Origin: an uncultured Erwinia sp.
GTDB taxonomy: Bacteria; Pseudomonadota; Gammaproteobacteria; Enterobacterales; Enterobacteriaceae
DNA length: 61,779 bases
Direction of reading: 5' to 3'
NCBI GenBank assembly: GCA_945290265.1
Contig: CALYQW010000020.1
Location: 1-61,779 of the forward strand
A program made the translations under genes and the position numbers. The notes beneath the pieces are model-generated. The model saw nothing but the letters and a program-made list of their open reading frames with translations. It was not told the origin of the DNA and did not search any database. Positions 51,315 through 60,924 of the stretch are shown here, piece after piece (the first letter of the stretch is position 1; every line of letters begins with the position of its first letter).

Positions 51315-51752
51315 TTACTGCTTAGGACGGTTGGCGTGCGAGATGGTGGTTGGCTTGACATCGAAGCGACGACGGGCAGGAGCCCAGTCCAGCGCGCCAA
51401 TGCGAACAAGGTAAACCAGACCAGCAAGCAGGACCAAAATGAAAATGGCGGCTTCCACAAAGCCAACCCAGCCGCTTTCGCGGATGGCAGTTGACCAGGC
51501 GTAAAGATAGAGTGCTTCAACATCGAAGATAACGAAAAACATGGCAACCAGATAAAACTTCGCAGACATGCGCAGTTTTGCGCTGCCTACAGAGGCAATA
51601 CCGGATTCAAAGGGGGTATTTGTATGCCTGCCCCGGGCTTTGCCGCCCAGGAACCATGCTCCGGCTAACATCAGGCAGCAAAGCCCAATAGCCACGATAA
51701 GGAAAACAGCGAATGCCCAGTGATGGGCCATGACATCTGTGGTTGTTGACAT
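51315..51752 (-). CDS. nuoA: NADH:quinone oxidoreductase subunit A, first gene of the nuo operon
   Basis: 145 residues with three membrane helices. The conserved loop [22 protein letters not shown] and the acidic helix [16 protein letters not shown] take part in coupling near the quinone site. It is the promoter-proximal nuo gene, with a 640-base gap to lrhA. Confidence 0.96.
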   Translation of the reverse strand: MSTTTDVMAHHWAFAVFLIVAIGLCCLMLAGAWFLGGKARGRHTNTPFESGIASVGSAKLRMSAKFYLVAMFFVIFDVEALYLYAWSTAIRESGWVGFVEAAIFILVLLAGLVYLVRIGALDWAPARRRFDVKPTTISHANRPKQ

Positions 51753-52302
51753 ACTCTTGCTTACTCACCATAAAGTGGCGTTTTGCGTTTCTGCTCTTTT
51801 GGTCGGCAGTTGACACACCACATCTATTAAGGGAAGAATGAAAAACCTCATAAAAAATACGGACTTTTAAGATTAGTCCGTGCTTTTATGGGGTTTTTAC
51901 TCCTTTAACTCACCTTCTGTCAACTTTGACAAAAGTTTCTTCAGCCTATTTTACAAAAACGACATTTTATTAACATGCAATGCTTATTAAAGCAGCTAAA
52001 TCGTGTCAGTTTTGCTCGCTCACCGAATCGCACTGAAGACAGACAGAAACTGATTCCTTCTATTTTGGCAGGAATCAGATGGTTTTCCTTCCCCTTAAAG
52101 CGGGTATTTTTTTGATCCAACACACACTTTGAGGCTATTTGATAAAAAAACAGACAGTTTTTTAGCGACGAAAATAAACTAATCGCGCGCAATAGATGTC
52201 ATGGGGGAACAGATTAGGGAAAAATACGCTGGTCAACATAGTTTGACTGGCAAACTGGCTAAGCATTGACTTTTTCTGGAAGGTGAGGATGTTAAAATTA
52301 TC
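51753..52302 (-). promoter_or_regulatory. nuo operon promoter and leader region
   Basis: About 550 bases without a gene, AT-rich. It should contain the nuo promoters, which in E. coli respond to ArcA, NarL, FNR and growth phase. I cannot name individual sites with confidence. A terminator-like hairpin lies within it (51851-51881). Confidence 0.6.
51851..51881 (-). terminator. Terminator-like hairpin in the nuo leader (possible attenuator)
   Basis: On the minus strand ACGGACT and AGTCCGT form a seven-base-pair stem around a nine-base loop, followed directly by ATTTTTTA. It lies about 100 bases before nuoA and well after the lrhA terminator. It is either a second barrier to read-through from lrhA or a leader attenuator for nuo. 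Confidence 0.6.
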
Positions 52303-52350
52303 AAAAAAAAAGCCTTTCAGTTTTAAAATCAACCGAAAGGCTTAAAAATA
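52303..52350 (-). terminator. Intrinsic terminator of lrhA
   Basis: On the minus strand AAGCCTTTC pairs with GAAAGGCTT, followed by a run of eight or more T. It lies about 40 bases after the lrhA stop. Confidence 0.9.
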
Positions 52351-52391
52351 AGTTTGTCCGGGGTCTGACAGGCTGAGAATAAATTTACCGC

Positions 52392-53312
52392 TTACTCATC
52401 ATCAGCCCAGGCTTCTGTCGCCATATCCATACTCAGGTTGTAAGGACAGTTGCTGGTTTCCAGGGCATTAAAAATCGCCAGTGCCAGTGGGTTGTCGCTG
52501 TTCTGATTGCGGCACAGCAGATAGCGGGTATCAGGCAGGCCCGGCAGTCTTTCTGCCGCACCCAGCACGCGCAAATCGGGGCTCATCATCTCGACCGGAC
52601 GGGCAGTCACACCCAGACCTGCTTTCACCGCCGCACGCACCGCAGAGAGAGTGGAAGCAACGTAAGAGATACGCCATGGAATGCGCGCCTGGTCCAGATA
52701 TTCAATTGCCATATCACGATAGGGATTTGGTTCATCCAGCAGTACCAGCGGAACCGCTTCACTTGGCTGGAAAACGAAATCCGCCGCGCAGTACCACAAC
52801 GTGGGTGAAGTCCGCACCACCTGCGAGGCGAAGTTAGCCGGGCTGGAGGTGGCGACGACCAGATCCACTTCGCCCTGCGCCAGCATATCCATCATATAAG
52901 GATTACGCTTCACCCGGACATCGATCGCCAGCTTGGGATAAAGAGAGGTTACCCGGTTTAGCAGGAAAGGAAGGATGGTGTCGGAGGTGTCGTCAGAGGC
53001 CCCGAGATTCAGCACGCCCTGAATGTCGCTGTACATCAGTGATGTACAGGCTTCATCGTTAAAACGCAGGATTTTGCGGGCATAGCCCAACAGCTGAATA
53101 CCATGCTCAGTTAACAGCTTATTACGTCCATGTCTGGCGAACAGTTCTTTGCCAATCAGCTGTTCCAGACGTTGCATCTGCTGGCTGACCGCTGACTGTG
53201 TTCTGCACACTGCAGCGGCGGCTGCCGCAAAGGTGTTCAGATCGGCAACAGCCACGAAAGTTCTCAGCAGATCGAGGTCAAGGTTCAATACCGAACGATT
53301 TGCACTAGTCAT
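52392..53312 (-). CDS. lrhA: LrhA/HexA/PecT-type LysR regulator
   Basis: 306 residues from ATG 53312 ([19 protein letters not shown]), which aligns with E. coli LrhA; a GTG four codons earlier (53324) is possible. The N-terminal winged helix-turn-helix has [20 protein letters not shown]. The C-terminal part is the effector domain. In E. coli it represses flhDC and type 1 fimbriae. The homologues HexA and PecT in soft-rot and fire-blight relatives repress virulence and motility. Position between nuoA and alaA is conserved. Confidence 0.95.
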   Translation of the reverse strand: MTSANRSVLNLDLDLLRTFVAVADLNTFAAAAAAVCRTQSAVSQQMQRLEQLIGKELFARHGRNKLLTEHGIQLLGYARKILRFNDEACTSLMYSDIQGVLNLGASDDTSDTILPFLLNRVTSLYPKLAIDVRVKRNPYMMDMLAQGEVDLVVATSSPANFASQVVRTSPTLWYCAADFVFQPSEAVPLVLLDEPNPYRDMAIEYLDQARIPWRISYVASTLSAVRAAVKAGLGVTARPVEMMSPDLRVLGAAERLPGLPDTRYLLCRNQNSDNPLALAIFNALETSNCPYNLSMDMATEAWADDE

Positions 53313-54220
53313 ATTTTTCTTCACTTTTATAAATTATATTAACAACTACCCTGGTGCTATTACCATATTTATCATAGGGATAATAAGGTAACAGTGAGCT
53401 ATCAAGTCCATCAAAAAAATGTCTGACAGCCCTAATCACTGGCTCCTGCAGACTCAGTATCCCTCGCTTGCGCTTTATCTTTGCATCATGGTTAAGACGA
53501 CATGATGCAAAAATATACTGTAGTCTGATATTCTGCGGCCGGACAGCACGGCCCTGCAAGGGGCAATGTCGTCAGAAAATCGCATTTTAACCTTCCTGAC
53601 CACGTTCCCGTGGAGGAAATAGCATAGATTAGTCTTAAACGTCGTTGAGTATAAAACAGGAAAGACTAAAAAGCAGACTGCAATGTTAAGAAAAACTTAA
53701 CAATTGCAAGTTCAGAATGTGGTGATTTTATCTTCAGATACATCCCTATACTTGGTAGTTTTTCTCCTGTTACCTATCCTGCCATACTGCTGTCTGTTTT
53801 TTAAGTCTGAAAACAAATATTCTCATTGCTAAAGTAAATTTTTATAAATAACCCACTCTGAAGGCACAGTTTACGCAAAGAAAAACAGGAAACGGCAGCA
53901 ATTATGTTCCCATAATGACGTTTGAGTCGCTAGCCGGAAGGATTGAGATAAATCCATGTAGTGCTTTTGGAAAAATTCGAAAGCCAGGGATTTATGCAGT
54001 ATTACTTAATCCTCCCTTGTGTTTTACCCGCAGTAACTATTCTTAGGGTGACTTTCTCCTCCGCCTTTTAGCGGCCTTTACGGCTTGCGCATAGCGAAAA
54101 ATGACTTCTGACCAGATAAAGCCCTTTATCCCGCTTTCAAACACCCGGTGAGAGGAGTACATTGCGTGTTGATTTCTGTTTTCATGGCAGGTGGCTCTCC
54201 TGTCCGCTAAGGTGATGTAA
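53313..54220. other. Long control region between lrhA and alaA
   Basis: About 900 bases. E. coli lrhA also has a long 5' untranslated leader (several hundred bases), which this gap could accommodate. A possible RcsAB site lies at 53624-53637. The right part holds the alaA promoter. Short open frames here are not supported. Confidence 0.55.
53624..53637 (-). promoter_or_regulatory. RcsAB-box-like sequence upstream of lrhA
   Basis: On the minus strand TAAGACTAATCTAT matches the RcsAB consensus TAAGAATATTCCTA at 9 of 14 positions, with a perfect TAAGA half. It lies 312 bases before the lrhA ATG. RcsB-RcsA repression of lrhA is known in E. coli. The match is moderate. Confidence 0.3.
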
Positions 54221-55435
54221 ATGACCCAAATTAATAAGTCCACCAAGTTGGATAATGTGTGCTACGACATTCGCGGCCCGGTATTGAAAGAAGCTAAGCG
54301 TCTGGAAGAAGAAGGCAATAAAGTTCTGAAACTGAATATTGGCAATCCGGCACCATTTGGCTTCGAGGCACCGGATGAAATTCTGGTGGATGTAATCCGC
54401 AATTTACCAGGCGCTCAGGGGTATTGTGATTCCAAAGGACTTTATTCTGCGCGGAAAGCCATCATGCAGCATTATCAGGCGCGGGGTATGCGCGATGTCA
54501 CAGTTGAAGATATCTATATCGGTAACGGCGTCTCCGAACTGATCCTGCAGTCAATGCAGGCGCTGTTAAACAGTGGCGATGAGATGCTGGTTCCTGCCCC
54601 GGATTACCCGTTGTGGACCGCTTCCGTTTCGCTTTCCGGCGGCAAGGCCGTGCATTATATGTGTGATGAGGAGGCTGGCTGGTTCCCGGATCTGGATGAT
54701 ATTCGCAGTAAAATTACCCCGCGCACCCGCGGCATTGTGATTATCAACCCGAATAACCCCACTGGCGCAGTCTACAGTAAAGAGCTGCTGCTGGAAGTGG
54801 TCGAAATTGCCCGTCAGCATAACCTGATTATTTATGCTGACGAGATCTACGACAAAATTCTCTACGACGCCGCCCGCCATCATTCGATTGCAGCACTGGC
54901 ACCTGACCTGTTGACCATTACCTTTAACGGGCTGTCCAAAACCTACCGGGTTGCCGGTTTCCGTCAGGGCTGGATGGTGCTGAGCGGTCCGAAAAAGCAT
55001 GCCAAAGGCTATATAGAAGGGCTGGAGATGCTGGCCTCGATGCGTCTGTGCGCCAATGTTCCGGCACAGCACGCCATTCAGACCGCGCTGGGCGGCTATC
55101 AGAGTATCAGCGAATTTATTCAGCCCGGCGGCCGTTTATACGACCAGCGTCAGCGTGCCTGGGAACTGATTAATGACATTCCCGGGGTCAGCTGCATCAA
55201 GCCAGATGGCGCACTATATATGTTCCCTAAAATCGACAGCAAGAAGTTCAATATCAAGGATGACCAGAAAATGGTACTGGATTTTCTGTTGCAGGAGAAA
55301 GTGCTGCTGGTGCAGGGAACCGCCTTTAACTGGCCGTATCCTGACCATGTACGCATCGTCACCCTGCCGCGGGTGGACGATCTTGATGCTGCAATCACCA
55401 AGTTTGGCCGCTTCCTGAGCGGCTACCGCCAGTAA
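54221..55435 (+). CDS. alaA: AlaA, glutamate-pyruvate aminotransferase
   Basis: 404 residues. A class I PLP aminotransferase that makes alanine from pyruvate with glutamate as donor. The cofactor Lys is in FNGLSKTYRVAGFRQGW. Substrate and PLP contacts are visible in NPNNPTGAVY and YADEIYDKILYD. Start MTQINKSTKLDNVCYDIRGP aligns with E. coli. It is divergent from lrhA and followed by yfbR. Confidence 0.97.
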   Translation: MTQINKSTKLDNVCYDIRGPVLKEAKRLEEEGNKVLKLNIGNPAPFGFEAPDEILVDVIRNLPGAQGYCDSKGLYSARKAIMQHYQARGMRDVTVEDIYIGNGVSELILQSMQALLNSGDEMLVPAPDYPLWTASVSLSGGKAVHYMCDEEAGWFPDLDDIRSKITPRTRGIVIINPNNPTGAVYSKELLLEVVEIARQHNLIIYADEIYDKILYDAARHHSIAALAPDLLTITFNGLSKTYRVAGFRQGWMVLSGPKKHAKGYIEGLEMLASMRLCANVPAQHAIQTALGGYQSISEFIQPGGRLYDQRQRAWELINDIPGVSCIKPDGALYMFPKIDSKKFNIKDDQKMVLDFLLQEKVLLVQGTAFNWPYPDHVRIVTLPRVDDLDAAITKFGRFLSGYRQ

Positions 55436-55488
55436 CTGCCGTCTTAGCTACTGGGCGGCGTTGGCTGCCCGGTTGAAGGAAACTGTCA

Positions 55489-56085
55489 ATGAACCAGAGT
55501 CACTTCTTTGCCCACCTTTCCCGCCTGAAACTGATCACCCGCTGGCCGCTGATGCGCAATGTGCAGGCTGAGAACGTCTCTGAGCACAGCCTGCAAGTGG
55601 CGATGGTCGCCCATGCGCTGGCAGTGATTAATAATCAAATTTTTGGTGCCGCGCTGAATGCCGACAGGATCGCGCTTATAGCCCTGTACCATGATGCCAG
55701 CGAAGTGCTGACCGGCGATTTACCCACCCCGGTAAAATACTACAATGCGCAGATTGCCCATGAGTACAAAAAAATCGAAGAAATCGCCCGTCACAAGCTG
55801 ATTGAAATGCTGCCGCAGGCACTGCGCGCGGCCTACACGACGTTACTGGATGAGCAGCAGCACAATGAAGATGAGCGCACGATTGTCAAGCAGGCCGACA
55901 GCCTGTGTGCCTATCTGAAATGTCTGGAAGAACTGTCGGCGGGCAATCACGAATTCAGTCTGGCAAAAACACGTCTCGAAAAAACCCTTGAACAGCGCCG
56001 CAGCCCGGCCACAGACTATTTTTTACAGGTTTTCGTCCCCAGCTTTAGCCTGTCACTGGACGAAATCAGCCAGTCCTCACTGTGA
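55489..56085 (+). CDS. yfbR: YfbR, 5'-deoxynucleotidase (HD domain)
   Basis: 198 residues. It dephosphorylates deoxyribonucleoside 5'-monophosphates, with a divalent metal. Metal and substrate residues are R18 and W19, the His in [11 protein letters not shown], the HD pair in [13 protein letters not shown] and an Asp in VKQADSL. It follows alaA by 53 bases and converges on yfbV across a repeat element. Confidence 0.96.
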   Translation: MNQSHFFAHLSRLKLITRWPLMRNVQAENVSEHSLQVAMVAHALAVINNQIFGAALNADRIALIALYHDASEVLTGDLPTPVKYYNAQIAHEYKKIEEIARHKLIEMLPQALRAAYTTLLDEQQHNEDERTIVKQADSLCAYLKCLEELSAGNHEFSLAKTRLEKTLEQRRSPATDYFLQVFVPSFSLSLDEISQSSL

Positions 56086-56124
56086 CGCCCTGCCAGTTGA
56101 TCTGGCCGTTGCCCGTGACCTGCC

Positions 56125-56391
56125 TTTGACCCTGACCTGGTCATTGACTTTAGTGCGGCATCAGGAACGGAGCCGAGGTGACGCTGATTTCCAGGATGAG
56201 CTGCCATGGACGGCAGTGAAAGGCGTGCTTCGCCAGGACGGCGAATCACGCCAGTCCGCCAGAAATTGGCGTGGCCGAGGGAACCCGCTTTAGCGGGCGA
56301 TGTGGCGCCGCAAGCACGGGGTCGAGAAGCCTTTGCGCCTGAAGGACCCTCGTCGCCAGTCCGCGCAGCAGAATGGTGAAACGCCCTTGAC
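56125..56391 (+). repeat. Multi-hairpin dispersed repeat, copy C
   Basis: It matches copy B along its length, with clear sequence divergence. Stems are kept by paired changes: CTGCC/GGCAG where B has CCGCC/GGCGG, and CGCCA/TGGCG where B has CGCCGTT/AACGGCG. A 12-base-pair-long arm with one mismatch lies at about 56223-56251. The later CAAGGGG stem has several mismatches, so this copy is partly degraded. It lies between the convergent yfbR and yfbV. Confidence 0.86.
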
Positions 56392-56468
56392 CTTAGCTTT
56401 CGCGCAGCGAAAGTGCCCTGACCCTTAAAAAAAAGCTGCAAAGCCCCTCCCAGCCCAGCGCCCCAACG

Positions 56469-56921
56469 CTAAATATCGTCTAAAAACGTATTATCCGGCT
56501 GGCTGAAAGCACGTTTTAGCACCTCTGCCAGCGCCTGATAGTCAGGCTTACCTTCAACTGGCGCTACCGCCTGCCCGGCCTGCTGCAGTTTTTCACGCAC
56601 CGTATGAAACCAGTTCAACAACGTTGGCGGTAACGGCGTTACCGAGCGCTTACCCAGCCACCACAGCCCCTGCAGGGGCAGGCTACAGGCAAACAGTGCC
56701 GTTGCCACCACCGGTCCAGGCTGCCCGCCAAGGGCAATCTGCCAGCACAGGGTAAACACCGCCAACGGCGGCATCACGCGAATACCAAAGCGGGTGGCAC
56801 GAATGACCCGGTTTTCTGCAAACACCGGTGCCAGACGTTTCTCCATCGGCCAGGTTTTCATATAATGTTGTCCAAGCTGAAACAGCCGGAACCAACCGAC
56901 AGTGCCTGATTCATTCGCCAT
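56469..56921 (-). CDS. yfbV: YfbV, UPF0208 inner-membrane protein
   Basis: 150 residues from ATG 56921 ([20 protein letters not shown]), which has TGAGGT seven bases upstream. Two hydrophobic segments (about 44-88), with the conserved [11 protein letters not shown] and [15 protein letters not shown]. The E. coli protein has been linked to keeping the Ter domain separate from flanking chromosome, but its mechanism is not settled. It is divergent from ackA, as in E. coli. Confidence 0.93.
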   Translation of the reverse strand: MANESGTVGWFRLFQLGQHYMKTWPMEKRLAPVFAENRVIRATRFGIRVMPPLAVFTLCWQIALGGQPGPVVATALFACSLPLQGLWWLGKRSVTPLPPTLLNWFHTVREKLQQAGQAVAPVEGKPDYQALAEVLKRAFSQPDNTFLDDI

Positions 56922-57203
56922 GGTAAACCTCAACTTCAGCGATAAAAATTAAAATAAATACGTAAATAAACAACTTTACCTAACAATGCTCAAAAGATTT
57001 TGTCTTAGCGGGTTACACTGGTTTATTCTGTGTCTGTTTTACCTCTGGACAGATAAAAAAAACGTAAAAAACTGAGTTTTTGCTGATGAACAGCATATTT
57101 CTGCCTGTTTTTCTGTACATAATCATTTTGTCAGCTTGCTGCTGGTTGCTGATTCTTTCACCAGTGCAAGTAGGTTTGCAACATTGACTATATAGGACTT
57201 TCC

Positions 57204-58406
57204 ATGTCGAGTAAGTTAGTACTGGTTCTGAACTGCGGCAGTTCATCCCTTAAGTTTGCCATCATCGATCCGGCAACCGGCGACGATTATCTGTCTGGTT
57301 TGGCTGAATGTTTTCACCTGCCTGAAGCCCGTATCAAGTGGAAAATGGATGGTGCAAAACAGGAATCCAGTCTGGGTGCCGGTGCTGCCCACAGCGAAGC
57401 GCTTAACTTTATGGTTGGCAATATTCTGGCACAAAAACCAGAACTGTCAGAACAAATTGTTGCCATCGGCCACCGCATCGTGCATGGCGGTGAGCAGTAT
57501 ACGCAATCCGTGGTGATTGATAGCAATGTGATCCAGGGCATCAAAGACGCCTCGTCATTTGCCCCGCTGCACAACCCGGCACACCTGATCGGGATTGACG
57601 AAGCGATGAAAAACTTCCCGCATCTGTCAGATAAAAATGTTGCCGTATTTGATACCGCCTTCCATCAGACCATGCCGCAAGCGTCTTATCTCTACGCCCT
57701 GCCGTATGCCCTGTATAAGGAACACGGCGTGCGTCGCTATGGCGCGCATGGCACCAGCCACTACTATGTCAGCCGTCAGGCAGCAGAATTGCTGAATAAG
57801 CCGGTTGAAGAGCTGAATGTGATCACCTGCCATCTCGGTAACGGCGGCTCGGTCACCGCTATCCGTAACGGTATCAGCGTCGATACCTCGATGGGACTGA
57901 CGCCGCTGGAAGGTCTGGTGATGGGGACCCGCAGTGGCGATATCGATCCGGCCATCGTGTTCTTCCTGCACGATACCCTGGGCATGAGCGTTGATGCGAT
58001 TAACGCCATGCTGACCAAAGAGTCCGGCCTGCTGGGTCTGACCGAAGTGACCAGCGACTGCCGCTACGTTGAAGATAACTACGATACCAAAGAAGACGCC
58101 AAACGCGCGCTGGATGTTTACTGCCACCGCCTGGCAAAATATATCGGCTCCTACGCGGCGCTGATGGACGGTCGTCTGGATGCGGTTATCTTTACCGGCG
58201 GTATCGGTGAAAATTCCTCGCTGGTACGTGAACTGGCGCTGAACAAACTGGGCGTGCTGGGCTTTGAGGTTGACCACCAGCGCAATCTGGATGCCCGCTT
58301 CGGCAAATCAGGCTTCATTAATAAAGAAGGCACCCGCCCGGCGCTGGTGATCCCAACTAATGAAGAGCTGGTGATAGCTCAGGATGCCAGCCGTCTGACC
58401 GCTTAA
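57204..58406 (+). CDS. ackA: Acetate kinase
   Basis: 400 residues. It converts acetyl phosphate and ADP to acetate and ATP, or the reverse. An ASKHA fold with N-terminal [11 protein letters not shown], substrate Arg in [12 protein letters not shown], catalytic His in [11 protein letters not shown], and TGGIGENS for nucleotide binding. AGGA precedes the ATG. It works with Pta, encoded 195 bases downstream. Acetyl phosphate from this pathway can also phosphorylate RcsB, encoded earlier in the window. Confidence 0.98.
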   Translation: MSSKLVLVLNCGSSSLKFAIIDPATGDDYLSGLAECFHLPEARIKWKMDGAKQESSLGAGAAHSEALNFMVGNILAQKPELSEQIVAIGHRIVHGGEQYTQSVVIDSNVIQGIKDASSFAPLHNPAHLIGIDEAMKNFPHLSDKNVAVFDTAFHQTMPQASYLYALPYALYKEHGVRRYGAHGTSHYYVSRQAAELLNKPVEELNVITCHLGNGGSVTAIRNGISVDTSMGLTPLEGLVMGTRSGDIDPAIVFFLHDTLGMSVDAINAMLTKESGLLGLTEVTSDCRYVEDNYDTKEDAKRALDVYCHRLAKYIGSYAALMDGRLDAVIFTGGIGENSSLVRELALNKLGVLGFEVDHQRNLDARFGKSGFINKEGTRPALVIPTNEELVIAQDASRLTA

Positions 58407-58416
58407 TTTCAGTTTT

Positions 58417-58446
58417 CTCCGTCAGCGCAGGTTGGCGGAGTTGTTT
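58417..58446 (+). terminator. Hairpin with T-run between ackA and pta
   Basis: CTCCGTCA and TTGGCGGAG pair (eight pairs, one G-T) and are followed by TTGTTTT. It may allow partial termination between ackA and pta. Confidence 0.6.
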
Positions 58447-58600
58447 TGACACCAGTTTACACGCAGAATTATCCACCAGCGCGCCGCCGACAGTCCGTCG
58501 ATTCAGCTGCGCCCGTAAAATCCATTCTGTCGGGTATCAGGAACCCGGCCCGGTCGACGCCTGACGTTGTGCGCCAGGCCGGTTCTGAGGAGAGATTATT

Positions 58601-60748
58601 ATGTCCCGTACTATTATGTTGATCCCTACCAGCATCAGCGTCGGCCTGACCAGCGTCAGCCTGGGCGTGGTGCGTGCCATGGAACGTAAGGGGGTTCGTC
58701 TCAGCGTCTTTAAGCCTATTGCCCAGCCGCGTTCCGGTGGCGATGGCCCTGACCATACCACCTCGATTATCCGTAAGACCTCCGATATTCCTACCGCTGA
58801 ACCGCTGGCTATGAGCCAGGTTGAGTCGCTGTTAGGTGCCAGTCAGCAGGATGTGCTGATGGAACAGATTATCGCCCGCTACCACGAAAATTCCAAAGAT
58901 GCCGAAGTGGTTCTGGTGGAAGGTCTGTTACCAACCCGCAAACATCAGTTTGCCCAGGCGCTGAACTACGAAATTGCCCGCACCCTGAATGCGGAAATCG
59001 TGTTTGTGATGTCACTGGGTAATGACTCTCCGGCTCAGCTGAAAGAGCAGATTGAACTGACGCAAAGTAGCTTCGGCGGCAGCAAAAATAAAAGTATCGC
59101 TGGCGTGATCATCAATAAGCTGAATGCGCCGGTGGATGAGCAGGGACGCACCCGTCCCGATCTGTCGGAAATTTTTGACGATTCTAACAAAGCCAGCGTG
59201 GCCAATATCGATCCAAAACAGCTGTTTGCTAACAGCCCGCTGCCGGTGCTGGGCTGCGTGCCCTGGAGCTTTGATCTGATTGCCACCCGCGCGATTGATA
59301 TGTGCAACCATCTTAAAGCCAGCGTAGTGAATGCCGGCGATATCAATGAACGCCGTATTAAATCCGTCACCTTCTGCGCCCGCAGCCTGCCAAATATGCT
59401 GGAGCTGTTCCGCCCGGGGTCACTGCTGGTGACGTCCGCCGATCGCCCCGACGTGCTGGTTTCCGCCTGCCTGGCGGCGATGAACGGCGTGGAGATTGGT
59501 GCCATCCTGCTGACCGGCGGTTACTCTATCGATCCCCCGGTGAAGGCGCTGTGTGAACGCGCTTTCCAGACCGGCCTGCCGGTATTTACCGTGGAAACCA
59601 ATACCTGGCAAACCTCACTGAACCTGCAGAGCTTTAATTTGGAAGTGCCGCCGGACGACAGTCAGCGCATTGAGCGGGTGCAGGAGTATGTCGCCAGTCA
59701 TATTGATGCCAGCTGGATCGACTCGCTGACCGCCGCATCTGAGCGCAGCCGCCGTCTGTCACCACCGGCCTTCCGCTACCAGTTAACCGAACTGGCGCGC
59801 GCCGCCGCCAAACGTATCGTGCTGCCGGAAGGCGATGAACCGCGTACCGTGAAGGCTGCCGCACTCTGTGCCGAACGCGGTATTGCCACTTGCGTGCTGT
59901 TGGGGAACCCGGATGAGGTGCATCGCGTAGCGGCCGCCCAGGGCGTGACCCTCGGTGCCGGCGTCGAGATTATCGACCCGGCGGTGGTGCGCGGTCAGTA
60001 TGTTGAGCGTCTGGTTGAACTGCGCAAAAGCAAAGGGATGACCGAAGTGGTGGCTCAGGAGCAGCTGGAAGATAACGTGATGCTCGGCACCATGATGCTG
60101 GAGCGTAACGAAGTCGATGGCCTGGTGTCCGGTGCGGTGCATACTACTGCCAACACCATTCGTCCACCGCTGCAGCTGATTAAAACCGCGCCGAACAGCT
60201 CGTTGGTGTCATCGGTGTTCTTTATGCTGCTGCCGGAGCAGGTGCTGGTTTATGGCGACTGTGCCATCAACCCGGATCCGAACCCGGAGCAGCTGGCAGA
60301 AATCGCCATTCAGTCAGCCGATTCCGCAGCCGCCTTTGGTATTGAGCCACGGGTGGCGATGATCTCCTACTCCACCGGTAATTCCGGTGCCGGTAGCGAT
60401 GTGGAGAAAGTGCGTGAGGCTACGCGCCTGGCGCAGGAAAAGCGTCCGGATCTGGTGATCGATGGCCCGCTGCAGTATGACGCAGCGATTATGGCGGATG
60501 TGGCGAAGTCCAAAGCACCGAATTCACCGGTAGCGGGACGTGCTACGGTGTTTATTTTCCCGGATCTGAATACCGGTAATACCACCTATAAAGCGGTGCA
60601 ACGTTCAGCCGATTTGATTTCTATTGGGCCGATGCTTCAGGGTATGCGCAAGCCAGTGAACGATTTGTCACGCGGAGCGCTGGTGGATGATATTGTTTAT
60701 ACCATTGCGTTGACGGCGATCCAGTCGAAACAGGCAGACGAGCAGTAA
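58601..60748 (+). CDS. pta: Phosphate acetyltransferase
   Basis: 715 residues, the long enterobacterial form. It interconverts acetyl-CoA and acetyl phosphate. The N-terminal region (to about 350) has a P-loop-like regulatory domain starting with [19 protein letters not shown] and a DRTGG-type domain. The catalytic PTA domain is about 390-715, with [29 protein letters not shown] and [19 protein letters not shown]. The allosteric N-domain responds to NADH and pyruvate in E. coli. The ribosome site GAGGAGAG precedes the ATG. Confidence 0.98.
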   Translation: MSRTIMLIPTSISVGLTSVSLGVVRAMERKGVRLSVFKPIAQPRSGGDGPDHTTSIIRKTSDIPTAEPLAMSQVESLLGASQQDVLMEQIIARYHENSKDAEVVLVEGLLPTRKHQFAQALNYEIARTLNAEIVFVMSLGNDSPAQLKEQIELTQSSFGGSKNKSIAGVIINKLNAPVDEQGRTRPDLSEIFDDSNKASVANIDPKQLFANSPLPVLGCVPWSFDLIATRAIDMCNHLKASVVNAGDINERRIKSVTFCARSLPNMLELFRPGSLLVTSADRPDVLVSACLAAMNGVEIGAILLTGGYSIDPPVKALCERAFQTGLPVFTVETNTWQTSLNLQSFNLEVPPDDSQRIERVQEYVASHIDASWIDSLTAASERSRRLSPPAFRYQLTELARAAAKRIVLPEGDEPRTVKAAALCAERGIATCVLLGNPDEVHRVAAAQGVTLGAGVEIIDPAVVRGQYVERLVELRKSKGMTEVVAQEQLEDNVMLGTMMLERNEVDGLVSGAVHTTANTIRPPLQLIKTAPNSSLVSSVFFMLLPEQVLVYGDCAINPDPNPEQLAEIAIQSADSAAAFGIEPRVAMISYSTGNSGAGSDVEKVREATRLAQEKRPDLVIDGPLQYDAAIMADVAKSKAPNSPVAGRATVFIFPDLNTGNTTYKAVQRSADLISIGPMLQGMRKPVNDLSRGALVDDIVYTIALTAIQSKQADEQ

Positions 60749-60861
60749 CGCTCAAGACCCGGAACTATGGGCTGGTCTCGGCCAGCCACCGGCGATGTGC
60801 TCCCCTTGTCACCAGCCCGTGAAACGGGATGGTGACATGTAGTTGACCTGCCCTGGCTTTT
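60749..60861 (+). repeat. Multi-hairpin dispersed repeat, partial copy E
   Basis: The 3' end matches the other copies: CCCCTTGTCACCAGCCCGT, a hairpin CCCGT/ACGGG nested in CACCA/TGGTG, and a terminal GTTGACCTG. The 5' part is divergent. It lies between the convergent ends of pta and the ABC ATPase gene. Confidence 0.65.
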
Positions 60862-60924
60862 AAAACACAAACAACAAAACCAGCACCACGCAGTGGACCA
60901 ATCAGCCCGGGTCAAGAGCCAAAA

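Noticed and set aside
36738-51752. Many long antisense open frames across the nuo operon
   Set aside because: They overlap well-conserved nuo genes, lack ribosome sites and family features, and result from GC-biased codon use on the opposite strand.
51868-51881. RcsAB box TAAGATTAGTCCGT in the nuo leader
   Set aside because: The match is imperfect and the sequence is fully explained as one arm and the loop of the terminator-like hairpin.
56016-56441. Open frame of 141 codons on the minus strand
   Set aside because: It lies over repeat copy C and the end of yfbR. Its protein sequence is a translation of the hairpin element, and the same kind of frame appears in copies A and B without codon-level conservation.
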